A stretch of DNA of 51,575 nucleotides from Alphaproteobacteria bacterium. GTDB lineage: Bacteria > Pseudomonadota > Alphaproteobacteria > ATCC43930 > CGMCC-115725. The notes under the pieces were generated by a model. That model saw only the letters and a list, made by a program, of their open reading frames with translations. It did no database searches and was not told the DNA's origin. Position 1 is the stretch's first letter; every line of letters begins with the position of its first letter. Of this stretch, positions 17,000 to 24,872 are shown in pieces. The position numbers and the translations under genes were made by a program. The stretch is taken from contig JASHNY010000107.1 in the NCBI GenBank assembly GCA_030041385.1, positions 1 to 51,575 on the forward strand, in the 5' to 3' direction.

Positions 17000-17764
17000 T
17001 CAAGCCGGACGCACGACGAAGGTTGCGGCTTCGAGGTCCCAGCTGCCGTCCTCGGCGATCGCGAAATGCTCGCGCACAATGGCCGGCGCGGCATCCTGCA
17101 ACGAGCGGATCGCCGCGGCATGCGCGGCGGGAGCGCGGGTGCGGGCGATCCACACCGGGAATTCCATCAGCAGTTTGCGGATCGTCACGCCGGTCACGGC
17201 AAAACCGGCGCGCGCCAGGGCAGCGACCCACTCGGCGGTGGTGAAATCGCGCACATGCGAGATGTCGCGCAGCAATTCGATGGCCTGCAGATGGGTATCG
17301 AGCACCGGGTCGGCCGGGGCAATCGCATCGATGAACACGGCGCGGCCGCCTGGCTTCAGCACGCGCCGCGCCTCGCGCAACCCGGCCTCCAGGTTCTGCC
17401 AGTGATGCGCCGAAAACCGGCACAGCACGACATCGAAAAAGGCGTCGGCGAAAGGCAGGCTCTCGGCCGCGGCCTGGCGCACGGTGATGTTCGCGAGGCC
17501 GCGCTCGGCCGCCGTCGCGGCGACGGCGTCGAGCATCGCCGCGGTCACATCGCAGGCGATGATCTCGCCGACATGCGGCGCCGCGCGATAGCTGACATGG
17601 CCGCCGCCGCAGCCGAGGTCGAGCGCACGCGCCGCACCGAGGCCGCGCAATTCGGCCTCGATCTGGTCGAGATCGGCGCCGGCGCTGTGCACGGCGCTGG
17701 TGACGTAATCGCGGGCGCGCACTCCGTATTGCTCGGCGGCGAATTCATGCTGTGCGGTGCGCAT
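17000..17764 (-). CDS. Class I SAM-dependent methyltransferase (UbiE/Methyltransf_11 type)
   Basis: A 254-residue methyltransferase. SAM motif I is ALDLGCGGGHVSYRAAP (about residues 48-64), followed by the acidic loop IIACDVT, the QAAAESLPFADAFFDVVLCR stretch typical of the Methyltransf_11 domain, and REARRVLKPGGRAVFIDA. The substrate is unknown. ATG 17764 is chosen because GGGAG precedes it; the frame extends 12 codons further up. It is divergent from an MmyB-like regulator with only 77 bp between the starts, so the regulator is the obvious candidate for its control. Confidence 0.88.
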   Translation of the reverse strand: MRTAQHEFAAEQYGVRARDYVTSAVHSAGADLDQIEAELRGLGAARALDLGCGGGHVSYRAAPHVGEIIACDVTAAMLDAVAATAAERGLANITVRQAAAESLPFADAFFDVVLCRFSAHHWQNLEAGLREARRVLKPGGRAVFIDAIAPADPVLDTHLQAIELLRDISHVRDFTTAEWVAALARAGFAVTGVTIRKLLMEFPVWIARTRAPAAHAAAIRSLQDAAPAIVREHFAIAEDGSWDLEAATFVVRPA

Positions 17765-17808
17765 GCGTGGGATCTCCCGGTGGACGCGCCATTGTTCCAC
17801 GATTTTGG

Positions 17809-17842
17809 TACCGGTATAAGTTCAGTGTTTATCCTGGTATAA
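17809..17842. promoter_or_regulatory. Candidate operator: repeated GGTATAA boxes in divergent promoter
   Basis: The heptamer GGTATAA occurs at 17813-17819 and again at 17836-17842, 23 bp apart (about two helical turns) and on the same face. The first overlaps the 8-bp palindrome TACCGGTA (17809-17816); the second ends in the A of the regulator's ATG. The position and spacing fit binding by the divergently encoded HTH regulator; the assignment is inference. Confidence 0.4.
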
Positions 17843-18654
17843 TGGCTTCCATTATGCTGCTCCCGCCGGACCAGCGGCGATTGTTGGGCGGGTTTCTGCG
17901 CGCGCATCGCGAAGCCTTGCCGGCCGCCGATGCGCACCTGCGGCGGCGCACGCCGGGGTTGCGCCGCGAGGAAGTGGCCCGGCTCTGCGGGATCAGCACG
18001 ACCTGGTACACCTGGGTCGAGCAGGGCCGCGACATCTCGCTGTCCGCCGCGTCGCTGGCGCGGCTCGCCGATGCATTGCGGCTGACCGCGGCGGAGCGTG
18101 CCTACTTGTTTGAACTCGCGCGGCAGCGCGACCCGGCGCCGCCCCGGCCGGAGCCGGGGTCGTCATCTGCTGCCGCTCCGGCCGAGCTGCTGCGAGTCTT
18201 GCAGGCGACGGCGGCGCCGGCCTACCTGCTCGACCGCCTGTGGCACGTGCGCGGGCGGAACAAGGCGGCCGCGCGCCTGTTCGCGCCATGGTTCGACAGC
18301 GGCGAGCCGTGCCTGTTGCGCTATGTCTTTCTCGATCCCGGCGCTCGCGGCTTCATCTGCGACTGGGAGGACCGGGCACGGCGGGTGCTGGCCGAATTCC
18401 GCGCCGACACCGCGCGCACCCCGGACGACGCCGCGATGCAGCACCTGGTGCACGAGTTGCTGCGCGACAGCGCCGACTTCGCGCGGTTCTGGAACGGCCA
18501 CGCGGTGTTGGCGCGCGAAGGCGGGACGCGGAGCTTCAACCACCCGCAGGATGGGCTGGTGCGCTACGAGCAGGTCACCCTGGTTCCTGCATCCCACCCC
18601 GAATGCAAGCTGGTGGTGTTATTGCCGCGGCAGCCCTACTCGGAGATTTCGTAG
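17842..18654 (+). CDS. XRE-family regulator with MmyB-like ligand-binding domain
   Basis: A 270-residue transcription factor. The N-terminal HTH of the XRE family is at about residues 30-85 (RREEVARLCGISTTWYTWVE, then LARLADALRLTAAERAYLFE), with the LLGGFLRAHREAL lead-in typical of MmyB-like regulators. The C-terminal half (about 110-265) is the MmyB-like PAS-type ligand-binding domain, with LDRLWHVRGRNKAAARLF and the closing LVVLLPRQ. Such proteins usually regulate an adjacent oxidoreductase or modifying enzyme; here the divergent neighbour is a methyltransferase. ATG 17842 is preferred; ATG 17854 is also possible. Its last 19 bases overlap the end of spoVR on the other strand. Confidence 0.88.
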   Translation: MASIMLLPPDQRRLLGGFLRAHREALPAADAHLRRRTPGLRREEVARLCGISTTWYTWVEQGRDISLSAASLARLADALRLTAAERAYLFELARQRDPAPPRPEPGSSSAAAPAELLRVLQATAAPAYLLDRLWHVRGRNKAAARLFAPWFDSGEPCLLRYVFLDPGARGFICDWEDRARRVLAEFRADTARTPDDAAMQHLVHELLRDSADFARFWNGHAVLAREGGTRSFNHPQDGLVRYEQVTLVPASHPECKLVVLLPRQPYSEIS

Positions 18655-20204
18655 GTCTTCAGCACCTTGTCGGTGGGCGCCTCGATCTCGAGCAATTTGA
18701 CCGCGTATCCCCACAGCGCCGCGGTATAGCGCAGCACCGCCCGGCAGGTCTTGTCTTCGAGCAGGACGCCGTCATGCACGAAATGGGCGAGGACCAGGCA
18801 GCGGTCGCCGGTCAGATCGACATCGACGACCTGGATGTCGGGTTCGCGCCGCGACAAATCGTACTGCCGCGACAGGGCGCTGCGGATGCGGCGATAGCCC
18901 CAATCGTCGTGGATCGCCTCGACCCGCAACGCCGGCTTGCTGGCGTCGTCGGCGACATGAAACAGCCGGAACCGGCGGATCATGGCCGGGCTGAGATATT
19001 GCAGGATGAAGCTTTCGTCGCGGTAGTTGGCCCAGGCATGGCGCAGCACGCCGAACGGGTCGCCGCACCCGGCGATATCGGCGAACCACTCGCGGTCCTC
19101 CTCGTTCGGCTCTTCGCAGATGCGCTTGATATCGCTCATCATCTCGAAGCCGAGCGCATAGGGGTTGAGCCCGCTGAAACGGGGATCGTCGAACCCCGGC
19201 TGAAACACCACGCTCGAATGCGAGTGCAGGAATTCGAGCATCGAGCCTTCGGTGATCTGCCCGCCGCGGTACAGCCGGTTCATGATCTCGTAATGGACGA
19301 AGGTGGCGCAGCCTTCGTTCATCAGTTGAAGCTGCTTTTGCGGGTAGAAATACTGCGACACGAGGCGGACGATGCGGACCAGCTCGCGCTGCCAGTCTTC
19401 CAGGCGCGGGGCGCGCTTTTCGATGAAATACAGCAGGTTTTCCTCGGGCAGGCCGAGCTGCCGCTTGAGGTCCTGGCGCTGCTTTTCGGCAAGGCCGGGG
19501 TCCTGCTTGTCCTTGTCGGTGGTCGGCACGGTGCGCCACAAATCGTTGTACGTCGCCTCGTCATAGGCGCGCCGCTCGTCGTTGCGGCGCCGTTCCTCGG
19601 CGAGGTTGGGGCGCGAGCGATGGGCGTAGCGGTTGACCCCCTGGTCCTTCAGCGCGTGCGCCGCGTCAAGCACGCGTTCGACCGCCTCTACCCCGTATTT
19701 TTCCTCGCACTGCGCAACATAGTCGCGGGCAAAGCTCAGGTAATCGAGAATTCCCTCTGCATCGGTCCACTGCCGGAACAGGTAGTTGTTCTTGAAGAAG
19801 TGATTGTGCCCGATCGCGGCATGCGCCATGACCAGGGTCTGCATGGTCATGGAATTTTCTTCCATGATATAGCAGATCACCGGGTTCGAGTTGATGACGA
19901 TTTCGTAGGCGAGGCCCTGCAATCCCTTGCGGTACAGCGTCTCGTGATAGGCGAAGCGCTTGCCGAAGCTCCAATGCCGGTACATCAGCGGCAGGCCGAC
20001 CGACGCATAGGCGTCGAGCATCTGCTCCGACGTGATGACCTCGATCTGGACTGGGTAGAAATCGAGCCCCAATTCGTCGACGGCGATGCGTTCGATCGCG
20101 TCGTAGACCCGCCGCAAGCCGCCGAAATCCCAATTCGGTCCGGTGAACAGCGGGGTTTCCGCCGCTTCCAGCCGCGCGGCGCCGAGCATGCGCGTGTCAG
20201 GCAC
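18636..20204 (-). CDS. SpoVR family protein
   Basis: A 522-residue SpoVR-like protein. In Bacillus the homologue affects cortex formation; in Gram-negatives it is found with PrkA and YeaH and its biochemical role is unknown. Diagnostic stretches are GLDFYPVQIEVITSEQMLDA, the highly conserved YEIVINSNPVICYIMEENSM, AHAAIGHNHFFKNNYLFRQW, and MNEGCATFVHYEIMNRLY. The upstream frame is open but not conserved. GTG 20204, preceded by AAGGGGGG and overlapping the YeaH stop (20197-20199), is the best start. It is the third gene of the prkA-yeaH-spoVR operon. Confidence 0.93.
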   Translation of the reverse strand: MPDTRMLGAARLEAAETPLFTGPNWDFGGLRRVYDAIERIAVDELGLDFYPVQIEVITSEQMLDAYASVGLPLMYRHWSFGKRFAYHETLYRKGLQGLAYEIVINSNPVICYIMEENSMTMQTLVMAHAAIGHNHFFKNNYLFRQWTDAEGILDYLSFARDYVAQCEEKYGVEAVERVLDAAHALKDQGVNRYAHRSRPNLAEERRRNDERRAYDEATYNDLWRTVPTTDKDKQDPGLAEKQRQDLKRQLGLPEENLLYFIEKRAPRLEDWQRELVRIVRLVSQYFYPQKQLQLMNEGCATFVHYEIMNRLYRGGQITEGSMLEFLHSHSSVVFQPGFDDPRFSGLNPYALGFEMMSDIKRICEEPNEEDREWFADIAGCGDPFGVLRHAWANYRDESFILQYLSPAMIRRFRLFHVADDASKPALRVEAIHDDWGYRRIRSALSRQYDLSRREPDIQVVDVDLTGDRCLVLAHFVHDGVLLEDKTCRAVLRYTAALWGYAVKLLEIEAPTDKVLKTYEISE

Positions 20205-21489
20205 GGACGCCCCCCTTGGCAAACAATTCGTGGAATACCGAAAAGATCTGGGCCGGATCGCCGACCCGCCGCATCGCGAAATGCGGATGCGCCGGCGCCA
20301 CCTCGCTGTAGGCGCGCCACAGATCGCTGTCGCGCGACAAGCCGGAGAGCCCGCCGCCCATGCCGTCGCCGACCTCGACATAGGCGAAATACTGGCACAA
20401 CGGCAGCACCTCGCCCCCTAGCAGCGAGACGCAGCGGCTGCTGTCGGCACCGTAATTGTCGCCGTCCGACGCCTGCGCGCCATAGATGTTCCAGCGGTCG
20501 GTCGAGTAGCGGGCGCGGGCGATTTCGAGCATCTTGTCGAGCGCGGTCGACACCACGGTGCCGCCGGTCTCGCGGCTGTAAAAAAACGTCTCTTCGTCGA
20601 CCTCTTCGGCCGTCGAGGTGTGGCGGATGAACACGACATCGACGTGGCGGTACCGTCGCGCCAGGAACACGTGCAACAGCATGAAGAACCGCTTGGCCAG
20701 GTCCTTCATCGCCTCGGTCATCGAGCCCGACACGTCCATCAGGCAGAACATCACCGCCTCGGTGTTGGGCCTCGGCACGCGGTCGAAGCGGCGATAGCGC
20801 ACATCGATCGGGTCGATATAGGGGATGATCTTGCTGCGCCGCTCGCTGCGTTCGAGCGCGCGGGCCAGCTGCTCGACCTCTTCCTCGCCGGCGTCGCGGG
20901 CGCGGGCCTCGTCGAGGCTGGCGCGCAGCGCCTCCAGTTCCGGCAATTTCGGCCGGCGCAGCGCGATGCGCCGCGCCATGCTGTTGCGCATCGTGCGCGG
21001 CACGCTGAGATTGGCCGGCGTGCCGGTGACCGTATAGCCGGCGCGCTGCAGATCGACCGCGGTCGTGTCCTTGAGGCTCTTCTTGACCAGGTCGGGCAGC
21101 TCCAGGTCCTCGAAAAACAGGTCGAGAAACTCCTCCTTCGACAGCGTGAACTCGAACGCGTCCTCGCCGCTGCCGTCGGGGCTGCCTTCCGAGCCGCGAC
21201 CGCCCTCGCCGCCGTTCGGGCGCGGGATCTCGTCGCCGCGCACGAATTCCTTGTTGCCGGGCACCACCAGGTCGGTGCGCCCGGTGCGGCGGCTGTGGTG
21301 AAACACCGGCTCGGTGATGCCGCGGGTCGGGATCGCGACCTTTTCGCCGTGCCCGACATCGGCGACCTTGCGCTTGCGCAACGCCTCCTGCACCGCCGAT
21401 TTGACCTCGACGCGGGCCCGCGCCAGAAACCGCTGCCGGTTGCTGAGGCTCTTGCCCTTCGGATTGGGGCGGCGATCGACAATGTTCAT
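20197..21489 (-). CDS. yeaH: YeaH/YhbH family protein (DUF444, VWA-like)
   Basis: A 430-residue DUF444 protein. The family is stress-induced and always associated with PrkA kinases; its function is not known. A VWA-type metal-ion-dependent adhesion site is clear: LMDVSGSMTEAM, with DVSGS at about residues 252-256, and later SRETGGTVVSTAL. The N-terminal region has NPKGKSLSNRQRFLARAR, and a Gly-rich linker around 90-110 carries GGEGGRGSEGSPDGSGED. ATG 21489 (MNIVDRR) is chosen over 21498 because GGAG lies nine bases upstream of it. The gene follows prkA by 30 bp. Confidence 0.93.
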   Translation of the reverse strand: MNIVDRRPNPKGKSLSNRQRFLARARVEVKSAVQEALRKRKVADVGHGEKVAIPTRGITEPVFHHSRRTGRTDLVVPGNKEFVRGDEIPRPNGGEGGRGSEGSPDGSGEDAFEFTLSKEEFLDLFFEDLELPDLVKKSLKDTTAVDLQRAGYTVTGTPANLSVPRTMRNSMARRIALRRPKLPELEALRASLDEARARDAGEEEVEQLARALERSERRSKIIPYIDPIDVRYRRFDRVPRPNTEAVMFCLMDVSGSMTEAMKDLAKRFFMLLHVFLARRYRHVDVVFIRHTSTAEEVDEETFFYSRETGGTVVSTALDKMLEIARARYSTDRWNIYGAQASDGDNYGADSSRCVSLLGGEVLPLCQYFAYVEVGDGMGGGLSGLSRDSDLWRAYSEVAPAHPHFAMRRVGDPAQIFSVFHELFAKGGVRA

Positions 21490-21519
21490 CGACATCACTC
21501 CAGACCGGGAGACCCCGCC

Positions 21520-23466
21520 CTACCCGGCCTTGTTCACCCGCATGTACCACTCGACCAAGCGGCGCACCTGCCGCTCAGTGTAGCCGCGCGCTACCATCCG
21601 CTCCAGAAAGTCGGCGTGCTTCTTTTCGGTCTCCGAATCCTTCTTGGTGCCAAAGCTGATCACCGGCAGCAGGTCCTCCACCTGGCTGAACATGCGGCGC
21701 TCGATAACCTCCCGCAGCTTTTCATAAGACTGCCACGAGGGGTTGCGGCCGCCATGCGCCGCCCGCGCCCGCAACGCAAACTTGACCACCTCGTTGCGGA
21801 AATCCTTGGGGTTGGCGATGCCCGCCGGCTTTTCGATCTTGGACAGCTCCTGGTTCAGCAATTCGCGGTTCATCAGCTGGCCGGTATCGGGATCCTTGTA
21901 GTCGGAATCCTCGATCCACGCGTCGGCATAGGCAACGTACCGGTCGAACAGGTTCTGCCCGTAATCCGAATAGGATTCGAGGTAAGCCTTCTGGATCTCA
22001 TGGCCGATGAACTCGGCATAGCGGGGCGCCAGCTCGGCCTTGATGAAGTTCAGGTATTTCTTTTCCGCATCGTCGAGAAACTGCTCGCGCCAGATCGCCT
22101 GCTCGAGCACGTACATCAGGTGGACCGGGTCGGCCGCAACCTCCTGCGTATCGAAGTTGAACGTGCCCGAGAGCACCTTGAACGCGAACCGGGTCGAGAT
22201 GCCGTCCATCCCTTCGTCAACGCCCGCGGCGTCGCGATATTCCTGCGTGGATTTCGCGCGCGGGTCGGTGTCCTTCAGGCTTTCGCCGTCATACACCCGC
22301 ATCTTCGAATAGACATTCGAGTTCTCGTGCGGCTTCATCCGCGACAGGACGCAAAACCGCGACAAGATGTCCAGCGTCGATGGCGCGCACGGCGAGTTTG
22401 ACAGCTCGCTGTTCTGCAACAATTTTTCGTAAATCTTGCGCTCTTCGGTGGCGCGCAGGCAATAAGGCACCTTGATGACCGAGATGCGGTCGATGAACGC
22501 CTCGTTGTTCTTGTTGGTCTTGAAGCTCTGCCACTCGGCCTCGTTAGAGTGCGCCAGGATGATCCCCTGATAGGGAATCCCGCCGATGTTTTCGGTGCCG
22601 GCGTAATTGCCCTCCTGCGTCGCGGTCAAGAGCGGGTGCAGCATCTTGATCGGCGCCTTGAACATCTCGACGAATTCCATCAGCCCCTGGGTCGTGCGGT
22701 TGAGCCCGCCCGAGAAGGAATAGGCGTCAGGGTCGTTCTGGCTGTACATCTCCAGCTTGCGGATATCGACCTTGCCGACGAGGCTCGCCACGTCCTGGTT
22801 GTTCTCGTCGCCCGGCTCGGTCTTGGCGACGCAAATCTGCTTGAGCCGCGACGGCTGCAGCCGCATCACCGTGAACCGGGTGATGTCGCCGCCGAACTCT
22901 TCGAGGCGCTTGACCGCCCATGGCGAGATCGTGCCGGTGAGGCGCCGGCGCGGGATGCCGTAACGCCGTTCCAACTCCTCGCCCATTGTCGCCGGGTCGA
23001 ACAGGCCGAGCGGGCTTTCGAAGACCGGGCTGATTTCCTTGCCGGCCTTCAGCACGTAGATCGGTTCCTTTTCCATCAGCTGTTTGAGCCGCTCGGCCAG
23101 CGACGATTTGCCGCCGCCCACCGGTCCCAGCAGATAGAGCACCTGCTTGCGTTCCTCGAGGCCCTGCGCAGCGTGGCGGAAGAAGCCGACGATCCGCTCG
23201 ATCGTCTCTTCCATGCCGTAGAAATCCTCGAACGCCGGATAGATCTTGATCGTCCGGTTCATGAAGATCCGGCCCAGCCGCGGATCCTGGCTGGTATCGA
23301 CCATCTCCGGGTCGCCGATCGCCTTCAACAGCCGCTCGGCCGCGCCGGCGTAATAAGACGGGTCGTCAGAGCAGGCCCGCAGATAGTCCTCAAGCGACAA
23401 CTCCACTTCGCGGCGGTTCTCGTAAAGGCGCGAGTAGAGTCCGAAGATTCCGTCGTCCAACCGCAT
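21520..23466 (-). CDS. yeaG: PrkA family AAA+ serine protein kinase (YeaG-like)
   Basis: A 648-residue PrkA/YeaG protein, an AAA+-type ATPase with reported Ser/Thr kinase activity linked to starvation responses in other bacteria. Walker A is LLGPVGGGKSSLAE (about residues 112-125); KAGKEISPVFESPLGLFDP and GIILAHSNEAEWQSFKTNKN are family signatures; the C-terminal PrkA kinase domain spans roughly 400-648. ATG 23466 is preceded by GAGGTGAGAG. It heads the prkA-yeaH-spoVR operon. A near-perfect sigma-54 promoter about 190 bp upstream (23658-23672) fits nitrogen or stress control of this operon in enterobacteria. Confidence 0.95.
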   Translation of the reverse strand: MRLDDGIFGLYSRLYENRREVELSLEDYLRACSDDPSYYAGAAERLLKAIGDPEMVDTSQDPRLGRIFMNRTIKIYPAFEDFYGMEETIERIVGFFRHAAQGLEERKQVLYLLGPVGGGKSSLAERLKQLMEKEPIYVLKAGKEISPVFESPLGLFDPATMGEELERRYGIPRRRLTGTISPWAVKRLEEFGGDITRFTVMRLQPSRLKQICVAKTEPGDENNQDVASLVGKVDIRKLEMYSQNDPDAYSFSGGLNRTTQGLMEFVEMFKAPIKMLHPLLTATQEGNYAGTENIGGIPYQGIILAHSNEAEWQSFKTNKNNEAFIDRISVIKVPYCLRATEERKIYEKLLQNSELSNSPCAPSTLDILSRFCVLSRMKPHENSNVYSKMRVYDGESLKDTDPRAKSTQEYRDAAGVDEGMDGISTRFAFKVLSGTFNFDTQEVAADPVHLMYVLEQAIWREQFLDDAEKKYLNFIKAELAPRYAEFIGHEIQKAYLESYSDYGQNLFDRYVAYADAWIEDSDYKDPDTGQLMNRELLNQELSKIEKPAGIANPKDFRNEVVKFALRARAAHGGRNPSWQSYEKLREVIERRMFSQVEDLLPVISFGTKKDSETEKKHADFLERMVARGYTERQVRRLVEWYMRVNKAG

Positions 23467-23657
23467 CTCTCACCTCAATTGACGACCCTACCGACCGAAA
23501 TCGGCCTGTGCCATTCGCTAGGCAAACGTCGAACCGCGAGGAATGTCCTCGGCACCGGTTGCCGGTCTGCCTTTCCTGCGCGCACCCCCACTTTGTCCGG
23601 GCCTCGTCGCCAACGGCACGATCGCCCGGTCTGCGAAACGCTGGTCACGTCATATAC

Positions 23658-23672
23658 GCAATGGGTGTGCCA
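23658..23672 (-). promoter_or_regulatory. Sigma-54 (RpoN) promoter for prkA-yeaH-spoVR
   Basis: On the minus strand the 15-mer TGGCACACCCATTGC matches the RpoN consensus TGGCACR-N4-TTGC at every defined position, with the invariant GG and GC exactly 10 nt apart. Transcription would start near 23646, leaving a leader of about 180 nt before the prkA ATG at 23466. The match is seen; its use is inferred, supported by the known NtrC/RpoN dependence of E. coli yeaGH. Confidence 0.8.
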
Positions 23673-23883
23673 AACCTTTATGGCAACCCTACGGCAAGGC
23701 GGCAGCGCTGCCCCGGCCCGGCCGCCCTGTCGAGCGGCGACAAAAGGCCTCTTATCGCTTGCCGCGGCGGCCTCGACAGCTAACCAGATTTTGTGGTTCC
23801 CGGTCATGCGCACTCAGCATATATGACGCCTGTGTGGGAATCCAAAATTCCTTTTACGCCGTTTCCGCGTACCTGCGCACTGC

Positions 23884-23900
23884 TGCAACACAACGATGCA
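23884..23900. promoter_or_regulatory. NtrC-like enhancer site upstream of the prkA promoter
   Basis: TGCAACACAACGATGCA is a 17-bp dyad matching the NtrC consensus TGCACC-N5-GGTGCA at 10 of 12 defined positions. It lies about 210 bp upstream of the sigma-54 promoter, a workable distance for an enhancer that acts by DNA looping. A single site is weaker evidence than the usual pair. Confidence 0.45.
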
Positions 23901-24026
23901 AAAATATCGCGTCTTATCGCCACAGTCAGCGGGGCTTAGCCAGGTTTTTTGTGGCCCCGGCAGTAACGAACCAAGCGTGTCCGGCAGGACACAGCCCGCC
24001 GAAATCGACGCCGGAACGGATCGCGC

Positions 24027-24872
24027 TCAGCGGGCCCGGTCGCCGGCGCGGGCCCGGTCGCCGGCAGCCGCCCTGATCTTCGGCGCGAGTCCGGCCACGG
24101 TCGCAGGCGCGGCCGGCGCGCGGCGGCTGAGCTTGTCGTAGGCTTCCCAGTTGCCGATCAGCGCTTCCGCCACCGCGGAGGCAAGACAGCCGTAGCTCGC
24201 ATCGGTCATGTGCAATCCGTCGGCGCCAATCAGCGGCGGTCCGAATCGGCCGCCGTCCTGCCAATAGCGCATCAGCGCAAAGCGGTGGAACAGGCCGACC
24301 TTGCCCTCCGCCGCGGTCTCGGCAATCAGCCGCTCCATCACCGGATAGCTGCGGCGGGCGAGCACCCGCGGCGCATATTGCAAATCCATCAGCACGACGT
24401 CGACGCCGTCGCCGCGCAACAAATCGACGCCTTGCCGCAGCATCCCGGCATCGGCACTCAGATCGTCGCGACGCAGCACGGCGTTGGTGCCGACCTGCCA
24501 GATCACCAGATCGGGATGCGCGGCGACCACGTCGCGGCCGAGCCGCGCCAGTTCCTCGCCGGCATCCTCGCCGCCCCTGCCGCGATTGATCACGCGGATG
24601 CCAGGGTCCGGCAGCCGCCGCCTAAGTTCGGCCTGAAGCCGGCTCGGATAGGTCGCCTGCGGTCCGCTCGCGCCGACCCCCGAGGTCGACGACGAGCCGA
24701 CCGCGACGATCAACAGCGGCTTTTCCGCCGCAATCAGTTCCGCCGAGTGGCCGAGCGCAGGCGAGATCGCGGTCAGCTGCGGCGGCGCCGAACAGTCGGC
24801 GGGCTCCGCAGCCGCCAGCAGCGGCATCAGCATCGCCGCGACGGCCGCCGCCACGGCGGCGCAACGCTTCAC
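24027..24872 (-). CDS. SGNH/GDSL hydrolase family protein, exported, catalytic residues present
   Basis: A 281-residue secreted SGNH-fold esterase-like protein. A signal peptide (about 1-22, ending AAA) is followed by the block I serine motif AVGSSSTSG (about 56-64), block II Gly in INRGRGGED, block III VGTNAV (Asn), and block V DGLHMTD with the catalytic Asp and His (about 228-234), so the tetrad is complete. Family members remove or transfer acyl groups on polysaccharides. The C-terminus ends in a duplicated AGDRAR unit from an 18-bp tandem repeat. Start is GTG 24870-24872, overlapping the stop of the upstream paralogue (GTGA), so it is translation-coupled in an opgC operon. Confidence 0.8.
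   Translation of the reverse strand: MKRCAAVAAAVAAMLMPLLAAAEPADCSAPPQLTAISPALGHSAELIAAEKPLLIVAVGSSSTSGVGASGPQATYPSRLQAELRRRLPDPGIRVINRGRGGEDAGEELARLGRDVVAAHPDLVIWQVGTNAVLRRDDLSADAGMLRQGVDLLRGDGVDVVLMDLQYAPRVLARRSYPVMERLIAETAAEGKVGLFHRFALMRYWQDGGRFGPPLIGADGLHMTDASYGCLASAVAEALIGNWEAYDKLSRRAPAAPATVAGLAPKIRAAAGDRARAGDRAR
24031..24066. repeat. 18-bp tandem repeat at the end of the SGNH gene
   Basis: CGGGCCCGGTCGCCGGCG (24031-24048) is followed at once by a copy differing only in its last base (24049-24066). On the coding (minus) strand it adds one extra GDRARA unit to the C-terminus. It is in frame and could vary in copy number among strains. Confidence 0.85.

Larger units (their letters stand above)
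23467..24026. other. 560-bp non-coding region upstream of prkA
   Basis: No gene is supported here. The open frames on both strands show no recognisable family, no ribosome-binding site and poor codon pattern. The part from about 23780 to 23960 is clearly more AT-rich than its surroundings. The region holds the sigma-54 promoter (23658-23672), an NtrC-like dyad (23884-23900), a second dyad GGAAT-5nt-ATTCC (23837-23851) and a 6-bp hairpin GTGTCC-GGCA-GGACAC (23977-23992) just past the end of the SGNH operon that has no T-tract. Confidence 0.6.

Noticed and set aside
23495-23513. TGGCACAGGCCGATTT, a second possible sigma-54 site close to prkA on the minus strand
   Set aside because: The GG is present but at the required 10-nt spacing the sequence is TT instead of GC, so it fails the invariant -12 position.
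23681-23696. TGGCAACCCTACGGCA on the plus strand as a sigma-54 promoter
   Set aside because: GG-N10-GC spacing holds, but the -12 box reads CGGC rather than TTGC and no plus-strand gene lies downstream.
23977-23992. Perfect hairpin GTGTCC-GGCA-GGACAC after the SGNH operon as an intrinsic terminator
   Set aside because: The stem is only 6 bp and no T-tract follows on either strand.
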